Notes under the pieces: model-generated
The model's database searches: none
Seen by the model: only the letters and a program-made list of their open reading frames with translations
What the model was told of the DNA's origin: nothing
Translations under genes and position numbers: made by a program
Assembly: GCF_000166775.1 (NCBI RefSeq)
Contig: NC_014720.1
Coordinates: 2,450,001-2,514,000 of the forward strand
From: Caldicellulosiruptor kronotskyensis 2002
GTDB taxonomy: Bacteria; Bacillota; Thermoanaerobacteria; Caldicellulosiruptorales; Caldicellulosiruptoraceae
DNA length: 64,000 nucleotides
Reading direction: 5' to 3'
In this document: piece after piece, positions 1 through 8,195 of the stretch
Numbering within the stretch: position 1 is the stretch's first letter
How the letters are laid out: every line of letters begins with the position of its first letter

Positions 1-970
1 TTAAATAACCATGTTCAGATACAAGATTAAATACAAATGGATTAGATATAATATACAAAAATGGATGCAAATGAGATACAGTTATTATATCCTTCTTATC
101 TATTTTAAACCATTTGACTTTATCGTCAGAAAATGGGTCAAATCTCTCACATCTTTCTTTCAATTCTTCAAAGATTCTCTTCCAAATTTTTTTGTCACCA
201 AATTCTAATATGCAGTAGTTTTTTTCAACATCGAGATGAAAGTTTTCTTCTTTGTTCTCATCCAGGTAAGCCTTTTGAAGTTCATGTGAAGCATTTTCAA
301 CTATCTCAGAAGACTCTTCTTCTTTTTCTGTTTTTTCGGCTGATTTTTTAAGCATCTCACATTCTGTTTCTTGTTCTTTTGCCTGCATGATTTCTTTTTC
401 AACATCCTGGCTGCAATTCTGATCTAAGCTCTTGTCATCATCTTTTGACAATGAACTTCCAATTTTTTCTTCTTTCTCTACTTCCACCTCTTTTTTCTCA
501 TCGTGATTATCCATATCTTTTTTATCTTCATTTTTCTTACTTTCACCCTTTTCAAAACTTCTCAGAATATCTTTCTCCATATCATATAAACTACTATCAT
601 CAAAGCTTCCTATCAAAATGAAATTTGGTTTTCCTTTCTTCTCCTTTGCAACAGCAAATCCGAAGAGGTCTGAAAGTTTTAAGCTGCTTTTGAACAAATT
701 AAACCTACTTGTGGAAAGAAACTGAACAATATTCCCTTTTTGTGGCTTTGAAAGTGCAGTCAAAAACACTGGAGAATATCCATCCGATTTTTTCACAACA
801 CCCCAAAAAGTAATCTTATCCTCCGTCTCTTCCAATCCCTGGATAACAATTTCAAAGTTAACTGTGTCTACAATTGCCTGAATCTTGACATATCCAAACG
901 GGATTTTTCCTTTCTGTTCAATCCCCTTTAAGATTACTACAAATCTTGTAAACGGCAGATTTTCTATCAA
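1..970 (-). CDS. hypothetical protein with acidic linker (3' end beyond window)
   Basis: An open frame of about 323 codons runs off the left edge. The start is taken as TTG at 970, which follows the strong site AAGGAGGT and begins LIENLPFTRFVVILKG. The first 130 or so residues look like a compact globular domain. They are followed by about 120 residues very rich in Lys, Glu and Asp, probably a disordered linker. A second folded segment (around KWFKIDKKDIITVSHLHP) is cut by the edge. There is no signal peptide or membrane segment. I do not recognise the family. The gene lies just downstream of pckG, and its ribosome binding site is inside the hairpin that follows pckG, so its translation may depend on that structure. 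Confidence 0.75.
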   Translation of the reverse strand, partial: MIENLPFTRFVVILKGIEQKGKIPFGYVKIQAIVDTVNFEIVIQGLEETEDKITFWGVVKKSDGYSPVFLTALSKPQKGNIVQFLSTSRFNLFKSSLKLSDLFGFAVAKEKKGKPNFILIGSFDDSSLYDMEKDILRSFEKGESKKNEDKKDMDNHDEKKEVEVEKEEKIGSSLSKDDDKSLDQNCSQDVEKEIMQAKEQETECEMLKKSAEKTEKEEESSEIVENASHELQKAYLDENKEENFHLDVEKNYCILEFGDKKIWKRIFEELKERCERFDPFSDDKVKWFKIDKKDIITVSHLHPFLYIISNPFVFNLVSEHGYL

Positions 971-972
971 AA

Positions 973-1022
973 TAAAAGACCTCCTTCACAACCTTTATAT
1001 CAGTATATGAAGGAGGCCTTCT
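973..1022 (-). terminator. hairpin after pckG that sequesters the next gene's RBS
   Basis: On the minus strand AAGGCCTCCTTCA pairs with TGAAGGAGGTCTT over 13 bp (one G-U). The loop holds a small inner TATA/TATA stem, and the 3' arm runs into TTTTATTTT. It looks like a rho-independent terminator for pckG. The 3' arm also contains the AAGGAGGT ribosome binding site of the downstream gene starting at 970, so the structure could control transcription, translation or both. Confidence 0.65.
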
Positions 1023-1038
1023 GTTAGGTGATTTATTT

Positions 1039-2826
1039 CTATTTTAAAAGCCTCTGTTTTAGCTTTTCATTCTCTCCAATGAGCTCTCTCGGGAGCCTGT
1101 CTCCAAACTGGCTTAAAAACTCTCTTGAATCCTCAGACTCTTTTAACCACAATTCTTTGTCTATCTCAAGAAGTTTTTCTACCGTCTGTTTGTCTATATC
1201 AAGACCATCTAAGTAAAGATCATCAACATATGGCACATAACCAATTGGAGTCTCTTTTGCCGAAACTTTTCCTTCGCACCTTTCAATTATCCATTTCAGA
1301 ACCCTCAAATTTTCACCAAACCCTGGCCAGATGAACTTGCCATTTTCGTCTTGTCTAAACCAGTTTACATGGAAAATCTTTGGCGGGTTTGGAATCTTCT
1401 TGCCCATCTCAAGCCAGTGCGCAAAATAGTCTGCCATGTTATAGCCACAGAACGGAAGCATTGCCATCGGGTCGCGACGAACAACGCCAACCTTGCCCAT
1501 TGCAGCAGCAGTTGTTTCAGATGCCATTGTAGCACCAACATATACACCATGCTGCCAGTCAAATGCTTCATACACAAGTGGAGCAACCTTTGCACGTCTG
1601 CCGCCAAATATTATTGCCGAAATAGGCACGCCCTTTGGATTTTCCCACTCCTTTGAAATTGATGGGCACTGGCTGGCTGGTGCTGTGAATCTTGCGTTCG
1701 GATGTGCACCCTTTTCGCCACTGTCTTTTGTCCATGGTCTTCCAAGCCAGTCAATACCTCGCTCTGGTGGCTCTCCGTCCATGCCTTCCCACCAAACTGT
1801 TCCATCTTCTTTTAAAAGAACATTTGTATATATAGTATTTCTCTTTATGGTCTCCATGGCATTTGGATTTGTCTTATAACTTGTGCCAGGTGCAACTCCA
1901 AAAAACCCTGCTTCAGGATTGATAGCCCACAATCTTCCATCTTCGCCAATTCTCATCCATGCAATGTCGTCACCAACTGTCCACACTTTATACCCAAGCT
2001 TTTTAAGAGGCTCTGGAGGAATAAGCATAGCTAAGTTTGTCTTACCACATGCGCTTGGGAACGCACCTGCAATATATGTTACCTTGCCACTCGGGTCCTC
2101 AATTCCGACAATGAGCATGTGTTCCGCAAGCCAGCCTTCTTTTCTTCCCAGATAGCTTGCAATTCTGAGCGCAAAACACTTCTTTGATAGAATGACATTT
2201 CCACCATACCCTGAGTTTACGCTCATGATAGTGTTATCCTGTGGGAAGTGGCAGATGTATCTTTTCTCTGGGTCAAGTGTTGCTTTTGAGTGAAGCCCTT
2301 TTACAAAGTCAGGAGAATTTCCAAGATGTTTTAGCGCAACGTTGCCAATCCTTGCCATGATTCTGAGATTTAAAACAACATATATGCTGTCTGTAAGCTC
2401 AATGCCCACTTTTGAATATGGTGAGCCAACAGGTCCCATCAAATATGGCACAACATACATTGTTCTTCCTTTCATGGACCCGTCAAAAAGTGAGTAGAGC
2501 ATCTTATATGCTTCGTTTGGATCCATCCAGTTATTAGTTGGACCTGCCTCTTCTTTTGTTGGTGTGCAGATAAAGGTTCTGTCTTCAACCCTTGCAACAT
2601 CGCTCGGATGAGTCCTGTGAAGGTAACATCCAGGAAGCTTTTCTTGGTTGAGCTCCATAAGTTCTCCTGACTCAAGAGCTTCTTTTATAAGCCTTTGTTT
2701 TTCTTCCTCTGAACCATCTATCCAGACAATCTTGTCTGGCTTTGTGATTTTTGCCATCTCATCAATCCATTCATACACTGAGGGATGTAAGTTCACCTTT
2801 ACCACCTTTTCTCCACCACCTTGCAA
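1039..2826 (-). CDS. pckG: phosphoenolpyruvate carboxykinase (GTP)
   Basis: This enzyme interconverts oxaloacetate plus GTP with PEP plus CO2 at the gluconeogenic/anaplerotic node, in the cytoplasm. Its roughly 590 residues match the GTP-dependent class, not the ATP-dependent one of about 530. The P-loop GAFPSACGKTN is at residues 254-264 and contains the reactive Cys typical of GTP enzymes. The metal and nucleotide motif VGDDIAW and the segment NPEAGFFGVAPGT follow, and FGGRRAKVAPLVYEAF lies near the C-terminus. The first possible codon is TTG at 2826. GTG at 2805 (VVKVNLHPS) has the GGTGGAG-like stretch upstream and may be the true start, so the first seven residues are uncertain. A sigma-A promoter lies just upstream, and the gene is probably transcribed alone up to the hairpin at 973-1022. 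Confidence 0.97.
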   Translation of the reverse strand: MQGGGEKVVKVNLHPSVYEWIDEMAKITKPDKIVWIDGSEEEKQRLIKEALESGELMELNQEKLPGCYLHRTHPSDVARVEDRTFICTPTKEEAGPTNNWMDPNEAYKMLYSLFDGSMKGRTMYVVPYLMGPVGSPYSKVGIELTDSIYVVLNLRIMARIGNVALKHLGNSPDFVKGLHSKATLDPEKRYICHFPQDNTIMSVNSGYGGNVILSKKCFALRIASYLGRKEGWLAEHMLIVGIEDPSGKVTYIAGAFPSACGKTNLAMLIPPEPLKKLGYKVWTVGDDIAWMRIGEDGRLWAINPEAGFFGVAPGTSYKTNPNAMETIKRNTIYTNVLLKEDGTVWWEGMDGEPPERGIDWLGRPWTKDSGEKGAHPNARFTAPASQCPSISKEWENPKGVPISAIIFGGRRAKVAPLVYEAFDWQHGVYVGATMASETTAAAMGKVGVVRRDPMAMLPFCGYNMADYFAHWLEMGKKIPNPPKIFHVNWFRQDENGKFIWPGFGENLRVLKWIIERCEGKVSAKETPIGYVPYVDDLYLDGLDIDKQTVEKLLEIDKELWLKESEDSREFLSQFGDRLPRELIGENEKLKQRLLK

Positions 2827-2858
2827 GTTTTGTTTATGATAATTGCAATTTGTATTAT

Positions 2859-2888
2859 ATTATACCTCATTAATGTCGAAATTGTCAA
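2859..2888 (-). promoter_or_regulatory. sigma-A promoter of pckG
   Basis: Minus-strand TTGACA (2883-2888) and TATAAT (2859-2864) are separated by 18 bp. Both hexamers are perfect. They sit 33 bp upstream of the first possible pckG start. Confidence 0.8.
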
Positions 2889-2969
2889 AAATAAAATAGC
2901 ATTTTTAAGAATAAATGAAACTTAACTACGCACTAAGTTGCATTTATTACCAGGTATTAAGAGCACCTT

Positions 2970-3818
2970 TTAACTTTTAAAAAATTCCTCTTTAAAGCAT
3001 TGGTAAAGTCTTATATAATCATCCAATGATAAATCCTCTGCTCTTAAATTTTCATCAAGTCCAGCCATGAGGATAATCTTTTTTAGCTCATCTTTTGCAA
3101 TATCAAGCTGATTTGAAAGAGCATTTAAAATTGTTTTTCGGCGGGTTGAAAAACATGCATGGACTATTTTAAAAAACTTCTTTTCATCAACATTTGGCTC
3201 TTCAACTTTGAACCTTGCTCTCAAGACAGCAGAGTCAACCTCTGGTTTGGGGTAAAAAACATTTTTGCTAACATAAAAGTAATCCTCTATTTCACAATAA
3301 AAGTTCATTGCAACTGTGAGATTTCCATACTCTTTTGTTCCTGGTTTTGCCAAAAGCCTTTGCGCAACCTCTTTTTGAACCATGATTGTAAACTTCTCTA
3401 TACACTCTCTTTCTTCAAAAAGCTTGAAGAGTATCTGTGATGTGACATAATATGGAAGATTGCCAATAACATATACCTTATTACCATTTGTTAAATTTTT
3501 AACATTAAGTTCAAGAAAGTCGCTATTTACTATTTGGACGTTTGAAAGGCTCTGGCAAACATCTTTTAAGACATTCAGTATCTTTTTGTCAATTTCAACT
3601 GCAAATACTTTCTGCGCAGTTTTTGCCAAATACACTGTAAGTGTTCCAGGGCCTGCACCTATCTCAATAACTTCCTTTCCTTCTGCCTGGGAAAATAAAA
3701 TGATTTTTCTTACCACATTTTCATCAACCAAAAAATTTTGGCCAAGCTTTTTATTTGGAGAAAGTCCATACTTTTCAAGAAGATTTAAAAGATCAGTTTT
3801 TGTGATGGCTGGATTCAC
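2970..3818 (-). CDS. rsmA: 16S rRNA (adenine(1518)-N(6)/adenine(1519)-N(6))-dimethyltransferase
   Basis: RsmA (KsgA) dimethylates two adjacent adenines in the 3'-terminal helix of 16S rRNA, using S-adenosylmethionine during late 30S assembly. The 282 residues match the family length. The N-terminal family signature KKLGQNFLVDENVV is at residues 23-36, the SAM-binding motif EIGAGPGTL at 52-60, and the catalytic motif GNLPYY at 119-124. The assigned start is GTG at 3818, but its AAGGAG lies directly against the codon, so the exact start is not secure. No other good start is visible nearby. The gene follows yajC across a terminator, so it probably has its own promoter or relies on readthrough. 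Confidence 0.96.
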   Translation of the reverse strand: MNPAITKTDLLNLLEKYGLSPNKKLGQNFLVDENVVRKIILFSQAEGKEVIEIGAGPGTLTVYLAKTAQKVFAVEIDKKILNVLKDVCQSLSNVQIVNSDFLELNVKNLTNGNKVYVIGNLPYYVTSQILFKLFEERECIEKFTIMVQKEVAQRLLAKPGTKEYGNLTVAMNFYCEIEDYFYVSKNVFYPKPEVDSAVLRARFKVEEPNVDEKKFFKIVHACFSTRRKTILNALSNQLDIAKDELKKIILMAGLDENLRAEDLSLDDYIRLYQCFKEEFFKS

Positions 3819-3847
3819 TCCTTTTTTAAAGTTGTTAATGACATTTA

Positions 3848-3890
3848 AAAATAAATGGCTCTGAGGACCTTAAGCCCTCAGAACCATACC
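3848..3890 (-). terminator. intrinsic terminator after yajC
   Basis: On the minus strand ATGGTTCTGAGG (3887-3876) pairs with CCTCAGAGCCAT (3866-3855) over 12 bp with a 9-nt loop. A TTATTTTTAA tract follows. It lies between yajC and rsmA. Confidence 0.8.
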
Positions 3891-3893
3891 TTT

Positions 3894-4259
3894 TTAATCT
3901 TTTGGTTCAGCCTTTTTCAAAACCTCTTTGACCGCCCACTTGTAAATTTTGAGCTTTACCCTGTCTGCTCCAACTTCAATTGTCAAAATATCATCCTTGA
4001 TATTCACAATCTTGCCGATAATTCCGGCGTTTGTAACTATCTCATCTCCAACAATTAAAGAATTAATCATCTCTCTGAACTGTTTCTCTCTTCTTCTCTG
4101 TGGAACAATTATGAGAAGGTAAAGAACTACAAACATCAATATAAGAGGTATGAACTGCGCAAGCAGAGCAATTGCTGTTGCACCTGGCGGTGCCTGCTGC
4201 TGAGAACTTTGATTGCCTGCTGCATACGCAAAATCAAATAATAGATTCATCAAACTCAT
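3894..4259 (-). CDS. yajC: preprotein translocase subunit YajC
   Basis: YajC is a small inner-membrane accessory of the Sec translocase that associates with SecDF. The protein has 121 residues. A Gln/Pro-rich N-terminus is followed by one membrane segment at about 27-51, then the basic stretch PQRRREKQFREM and the conserved core VGDEIVTNAGIIGKIVNI at about 71-88. The ATG start at 4259 follows a G-rich ribosome binding site. In many bacteria yajC sits next to tgt and secDF; here tgt is about 9 kb away and secDF is not in the window. The gene is closed by a terminator. Confidence 0.95.
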   Translation of the reverse strand: MSLMNLLFDFAYAAGNQSSQQQAPPGATAIALLAQFIPLILMFVVLYLLIIVPQRRREKQFREMINSLIVGDEIVTNAGIIGKIVNIKDDILTIEVGADRVKLKIYKWAVKEVLKKAEPKD

Positions 4260-4317
4260 AAATTTTTTATCCCCCTGCCACCATTTGATTTTTTAAATTA
4301 AAATTATGCATAATAAT

Positions 4318-4345
4318 ATTATAACAGTTATCAAAAAATAGGCAA
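4318..4345 (-). promoter_or_regulatory. probable sigma-A promoter of yajC
   Basis: Minus-strand TTGCCT (4340-4345) and a perfect TATAAT (4318-4323) are separated by 16 bp. The -10 is strong and the -35 is moderate. It lies in the divergent 120-bp gap between yajC and the radical SAM gene. Confidence 0.5.
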
Positions 4346-4380
4346 GAACTTTTAAAAGACTAAAAAGGAGGCTATTAAAA

Positions 4381-5376
4381 TTGGAAAAATTTGTCGAAAA
4401 CCTTAAAATTGAAAGACTTTTTTCAGGTGGTGTCATCACAAACTACTACTGTTCTTCTGCCTGTAAACACTGCCTATACAATAGCTCGCCATCATGGAAA
4501 AAAGAATACATGACAGAGGAGATGGCAGATAAATTATTTAAAACATTAAGAAAGTTTGGAGTTTACTCTGTTCATATAGGCGGTGGTGAGCCTTTTTTGA
4601 ATTTTGAAGGTCTTAAAAAGGTCATCAATAGAGCAAATGAAAATAGGATTTACATTGAGTACATAGAGACAAACGCTTCGTGGGTGGAAAATGAAGATGA
4701 GGTAAAAAGAAGATTAAAAGAATTGAAAAATCTTGGAATTGAAACAATACTTGTCTCAATCAGCCCTTTTCACAATGAATATATTCCATTCAAAAAAGTG
4801 TTAAAGCTAATAAACCTTTTAAAAGAAGTTGGGATTGAAATCTTTCCTTGGGTTGAAGGGTTTTTGCCTGAGATAAAAAGATTTGATATTGAAAAAACAC
4901 ATCCCTTTTCAGAATACATAGATACCTTTGGAGAAAACTATGTAAAATCGCTACCTTTGCGCTATTACCTTACATTAAATGGAAGGGCAATAAAAACTTT
5001 TGAAGAGTTCTTTCCTAAAAAGAGTATTGAGGAAATACTCGAAAACTCATCTCCCTGCCATGAATTAAATAGTAAGACTCATTTTCATATGGACCTTTTT
5101 GGAAATTTTATCCCAAACCCATGTGTGGGATTCAAAATTTCCATTGACGATTTGGGAAAAGATCTTGATTGCAAAAAGTATTTCTTTGTAAATATGCTCT
5201 ACACAAAAGGTATTCATGAGCTTTTCAGGTTTGCTCAAGAAAACTTCGGATATGAAGCGAAAAAAGGTTACCTTCTTAAGTGCAGCCTGTGTTTTGATAT
5301 AAGAAGGTTTTTGGTATTAGAAAAAAACGTAGAGGCATTTGACTTTGGACCAAGAGAGTTTTATGAACAGTATTAA
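4381..5376 (+). CDS. radical SAM protein with extra C-terminal cysteines
   Basis: The protein has 331 residues and starts at TTG after a strong AAGGAGG site; no better start is in frame. The N-terminal motif NYYCSSACKHC supplies Cys24, Cys28 and Cys31 (CxxxCxxC) for the radical SAM [4Fe-4S] cluster. HIGGGEPFLN at 65-74 is the SAM-binding GGE motif. Further cysteines at 226, 248, 264, 301 and 304 (KCSLCF) suggest an auxiliary cluster as in SPASM or Twitch proteins. The substrate is not evident: there is no precursor peptide, dehydrogenase or obvious partner beside it. The gene is the only plus-strand core gene here. Its stop overlaps by 4 bp the stop of the convergent glycosyltransferase gene. 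The class is clear from the cysteine motif; the function is unknown. Confidence 0.85.
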   Translation: MEKFVENLKIERLFSGGVITNYYCSSACKHCLYNSSPSWKKEYMTEEMADKLFKTLRKFGVYSVHIGGGEPFLNFEGLKKVINRANENRIYIEYIETNASWVENEDEVKRRLKELKNLGIETILVSISPFHNEYIPFKKVLKLINLLKEVGIEIFPWVEGFLPEIKRFDIEKTHPFSEYIDTFGENYVKSLPLRYYLTLNGRAIKTFEEFFPKKSIEEILENSSPCHELNSKTHFHMDLFGNFIPNPCVGFKISIDDLGKDLDCKKYFFVNMLYTKGIHELFRFAQENFGYEAKKGYLLKCSLCFDIRRFLVLEKNVEAFDFGPREFYEQY

Positions 5377-6800
5377 AATCTTTTCGATTTCTCTCTCAGC
5401 CACTTTATCCCTTGGCCGCTTAACAAAAAGAGTGTGAAAATTGCAGGGTAGTGATAACGAGGTTGAACTTCTAAAAATATGTGTAATACAACATAGCCAA
5501 GGAATATAAGATTTAAAAAAAGAAAAATTTCTTTATTGGCATTTTTTTTAGATGAGAGAATCCCTAAAATGATGTAAATCAAAACTGCATAGTAGTATAG
5601 CTGAGAGAACATATAGAAAATGGTTGGATGAACTTTTACAAGATTAACAAAATATGTGGTTTTGTAAACTTTAAAAGTACTCCAAAAATACCCAAAGCTA
5701 TCATCGCCCCAGATAATAGCATGTTTGCGAGGGAGAATAGCAATAAAAATTTTTGTCTCTTTTCTGAGTCTCTCTAAACCTATTTTCATAGCCTCACCGT
5801 GCATCTTTTGAAAATCATAAGCATATTTTTTAACAAACAAAGAATGTTTAGGATTGTTCATACCATATGTTGTATAGTCTGTACCAATCATGAGATTAAG
5901 CCCCATTGATGTTTTCCACACAGGAATGCCTGTGAGACAAAAAATTAGATATCCTACTGTATAGAATGTAATAACGTATGAAATTATAGTTAAGATAGCA
6001 CTTTTCAAGATTTTAAAATCTTTACAAAGAATTTTTAGTGCAAACAAGAAAATCATCGCAATTATGATCACAACAGCAACAGGTCTTATATGATTTGAAA
6101 TTGCCACAAGGACTCCTGCAAATATGCCAAAAATGGCTTTTTTCTCTTTTATTGCCCTTAACAAAAAATACAGCCCCAGCACAAAAAACACAATAAATGG
6201 GTGTTCAGACGCCAAAACTGAATTATACATTATCTGCGATGGCCAAAAGGCATACAAAATTGCTGAATATGTGGCTGCTTCTTTGCCAAAAAGATAGTCA
6301 ACAGTAAAATATATGATAAGTCCTAAAATTACTGAAAGAAACACATTGAAAAGTTTTCCTACAATTATGCTGCTTCCAAAAATCTTGAAAACAAGTGCCA
6401 AAATTAATGAATATCCAAATCTGAACCTAAAGAGTGTAAAAGTCATGTCATACCCTTTTAAAAAGCCTTGAGAAGCTTTTTGGGCATAGTAATAAAAACA
6501 CAAATAGTCCGAAACCGGCTTTGTTGGCATCAAAAAAATCCATATAAGTCTTGGAGCTGCTATAACAAGAATTAACAAGAGTATAGCGAGTTTTTTGTTT
6601 GCCAGTTTTCGAAATATAAAAAGCCAAATATTAAAGATTAAAAAAGCTGACAAAAGAAGAATAACCATCACAACAAAACTTATTTTCTTATGTGTAAGAG
6701 CAACTATCCGAAACTGAAATGACAAAACAATGGCTAATCCTAAAAGCACTGCAACAATGCATCTAAAAAATGTGTCAAGTCTTCCTACTGTATTTTGCAT
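5373..6800 (-). CDS. GT39/PMT-type integral membrane glycosyltransferase (intact copy)
   Basis: This is a 475-residue, strongly hydrophobic protein with about ten or more predicted membrane segments. It resembles the ArnT/dolichyl-phosphate-mannose mannosyltransferase class, which moves a sugar from a polyprenyl-phosphate carrier to a surface acceptor. The early acidic loop (PTKPVSDYLCFYYYAQK, about residue 92 on) and the stretch FWPSQIMYNSVLASEHPFI fit that class. Near the C-terminus is HIFLEVQPRYHYPAI, shared with the two broken copies at 8196-9704 and 11390-12953. It follows gtrA by 17 bp and ends the minus-strand set GT39(broken)-GT2-gtrA-GT39. The sugar and acceptor are unknown. This is the only intact member of the three. 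Confidence 0.8.
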   Translation of the reverse strand: MQNTVGRLDTFFRCIVAVLLGLAIVLSFQFRIVALTHKKISFVVMVILLLSAFLIFNIWLFIFRKLANKKLAILLLILVIAAPRLIWIFLMPTKPVSDYLCFYYYAQKASQGFLKGYDMTFTLFRFRFGYSLILALVFKIFGSSIIVGKLFNVFLSVILGLIIYFTVDYLFGKEAATYSAILYAFWPSQIMYNSVLASEHPFIVFFVLGLYFLLRAIKEKKAIFGIFAGVLVAISNHIRPVAVVIIIAMIFLFALKILCKDFKILKSAILTIISYVITFYTVGYLIFCLTGIPVWKTSMGLNLMIGTDYTTYGMNNPKHSLFVKKYAYDFQKMHGEAMKIGLERLRKETKIFIAILPRKHAIIWGDDSFGYFWSTFKVYKTTYFVNLVKVHPTIFYMFSQLYYYAVLIYIILGILSSKKNANKEIFLFLNLIFLGYVVLHIFLEVQPRYHYPAIFTLFLLSGQGIKWLREKSKRF

Positions 6801-6817
6801 TCACATACCCTACCCTT

Positions 6818-7249
6818 TCAAAATTTGTTAAATACCCAATATTTATACGATAAATAGTTTATCATCTGAGCGCAAAGAGTTGCAAGAATTTTGGCGATTA
6901 AAATTGAATTTGATAGGTAGGTTTTTGAAAGTTTTAAGACAACAATTGAAGATCCTAATGAAACAAGGTTTGTAATCACGAATTTTAACAACTTTGTAAT
7001 TATTACTTTGCCGGTGGTTTTGTCTTCGAATGTCCACTTTTTGTTCATTATAAAGCTATTTATCATGCCGCTTGTGTATCCAAAAACCTGACTGAGTGAG
7101 TAACTGATACGAAAGACAGAATAAAAAAGAAAAAATACTGCAAAGTCAACTGCTGTATTTATAACCCCAACTATCGAAAATTTCACAAGCTGGACTATTT
7201 GCTTTTTGTACAAATTTATCTTTTCTACAAAATAGCTAAAATTATTCAT
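6818..7249 (-). CDS. GtrA family membrane protein
   Basis: The protein has 143 residues with four hydrophobic segments, the layout of the GtrA family. These proteins are proposed to flip or assist transfer of polyprenyl-phosphate-linked sugars in cell-surface glycosylation. The first segment begins KFSIVGVINTAVDFAVFF, typical of the family, and the C-terminus YLSYKYWVF is also characteristic. The ATG start overlaps the last codons of the upstream GT2 gene by 8 bp, so the two are probably translationally coupled. GtrA next to a GtrB-like GT2 and a PMT-type transferase is the standard three-part arrangement. Confidence 0.88.
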   Translation of the reverse strand: MNNFSYFVEKINLYKKQIVQLVKFSIVGVINTAVDFAVFFLFYSVFRISYSLSQVFGYTSGMINSFIMNKKWTFEDKTTGKVIITKLLKFVITNLVSLGSSIVVLKLSKTYLSNSILIAKILATLCAQMINYLSYKYWVFNKF

Positions 7250-8189
7250 CCCCTGCTATCTCCTCAATGAAGTATAAAGGCCTTCTTTTGACCTCTTTAT
7301 AAATTTTGCCAATATACTCACCAATGAGCCCTAAGGCAACAAGCTGAAGCCCGCCTATAAACCAAATTGAAATTGTAAGCGAAGTCCAGCCTGTGACAGC
7401 TTGTCCTCTTAATTTCTGTACTATCGCATATATAAGAATTACAAAACTTAGCAAAAACATTAAAAAACCAGCTGTTGTGATATACTTTATGGGCTTTACC
7501 GAAAAAGATGTAATTCCTTCAAAAGCAAAAGAGAGCATTTTCTTGAGCGGATACTTTGTCTTTCCTGCTACTCTTTCTAATCTTTCATAGTAGACAACTG
7601 TTGATTTTAAGCCAATTAATGGAATCATACCTCTTAAGAACAAGTTTCTCTCTTCAAATTGCAAAAGATACTGGACTGCTCTTTTACTCATGAGCCTGTA
7701 ATCAGCATGATTAAAAACAATCTCAACTCCAAATGCCTTCATTAGTTTATAAAAGCCCTCTGCAGTAAACCTTTTGAAAAACGTATCGGTTTTTCTGCTG
7801 CTCCTCACTCCATACACAATCTCATAGCCTTCCTTGTACTTTTGTATAAACTCATCAATGACATTGATATCGTCCTGCAAATCTGCGTCTAATGTAATTA
7901 TACAATCAGCAAATTTTACAGCATAGCTCATTCCTGCCATAAGGGCGTTTTGATGCCCACAGTTTCGCGAAAGTTTGACCCCCAAAAATCTCTTATCCTC
8001 TGCAGCAGCTTTGATCAGATCCCACGTTCTATCACGGCTTCCATCGTCAACAAAGACAACTTTGCTTTTATCAGAAATTAGCTTTTTTTCAATGAGGCTT
8101 TGCAGTTTTTCACCCATCTTTTGAATTGTGAAAGGCAGCATTTCTTCTTCGTTGTAGCATGGGATTACAAAGTATATCTTGGGAAGCAT
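7242..8189 (-). CDS. GtrB/DPM1-like family 2 glycosyltransferase
   Basis: The protein has 315 residues. An N-terminal GT-A domain (about 1-230) begins IYFVIPCYNEEEMLP and carries the metal-binding DxD motif in ITLDADLQDD. Two C-terminal membrane segments follow at about 235-300. This is the layout of enzymes that make undecaprenyl-phosphate-sugar at the inner face of the membrane, which supplies the GtrA and GT39 proteins encoded next to it. The start is ATG at 8189; its AAAGGAG site lies inside the end of the broken GT39 gene upstream. The downstream gtrA overlaps it. The sugar transferred cannot be told from sequence. Confidence 0.9.
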   Translation of the reverse strand: MLPKIYFVIPCYNEEEMLPFTIQKMGEKLQSLIEKKLISDKSKVVFVDDGSRDRTWDLIKAAAEDKRFLGVKLSRNCGHQNALMAGMSYAVKFADCIITLDADLQDDINVIDEFIQKYKEGYEIVYGVRSSRKTDTFFKRFTAEGFYKLMKAFGVEIVFNHADYRLMSKRAVQYLLQFEERNLFLRGMIPLIGLKSTVVYYERLERVAGKTKYPLKKMLSFAFEGITSFSVKPIKYITTAGFLMFLLSFVILIYAIVQKLRGQAVTGWTSLTISIWFIGGLQLVALGLIGEYIGKIYKEVKRRPLYFIEEIAGDE

Positions 8190-8195
8190 TAACCT

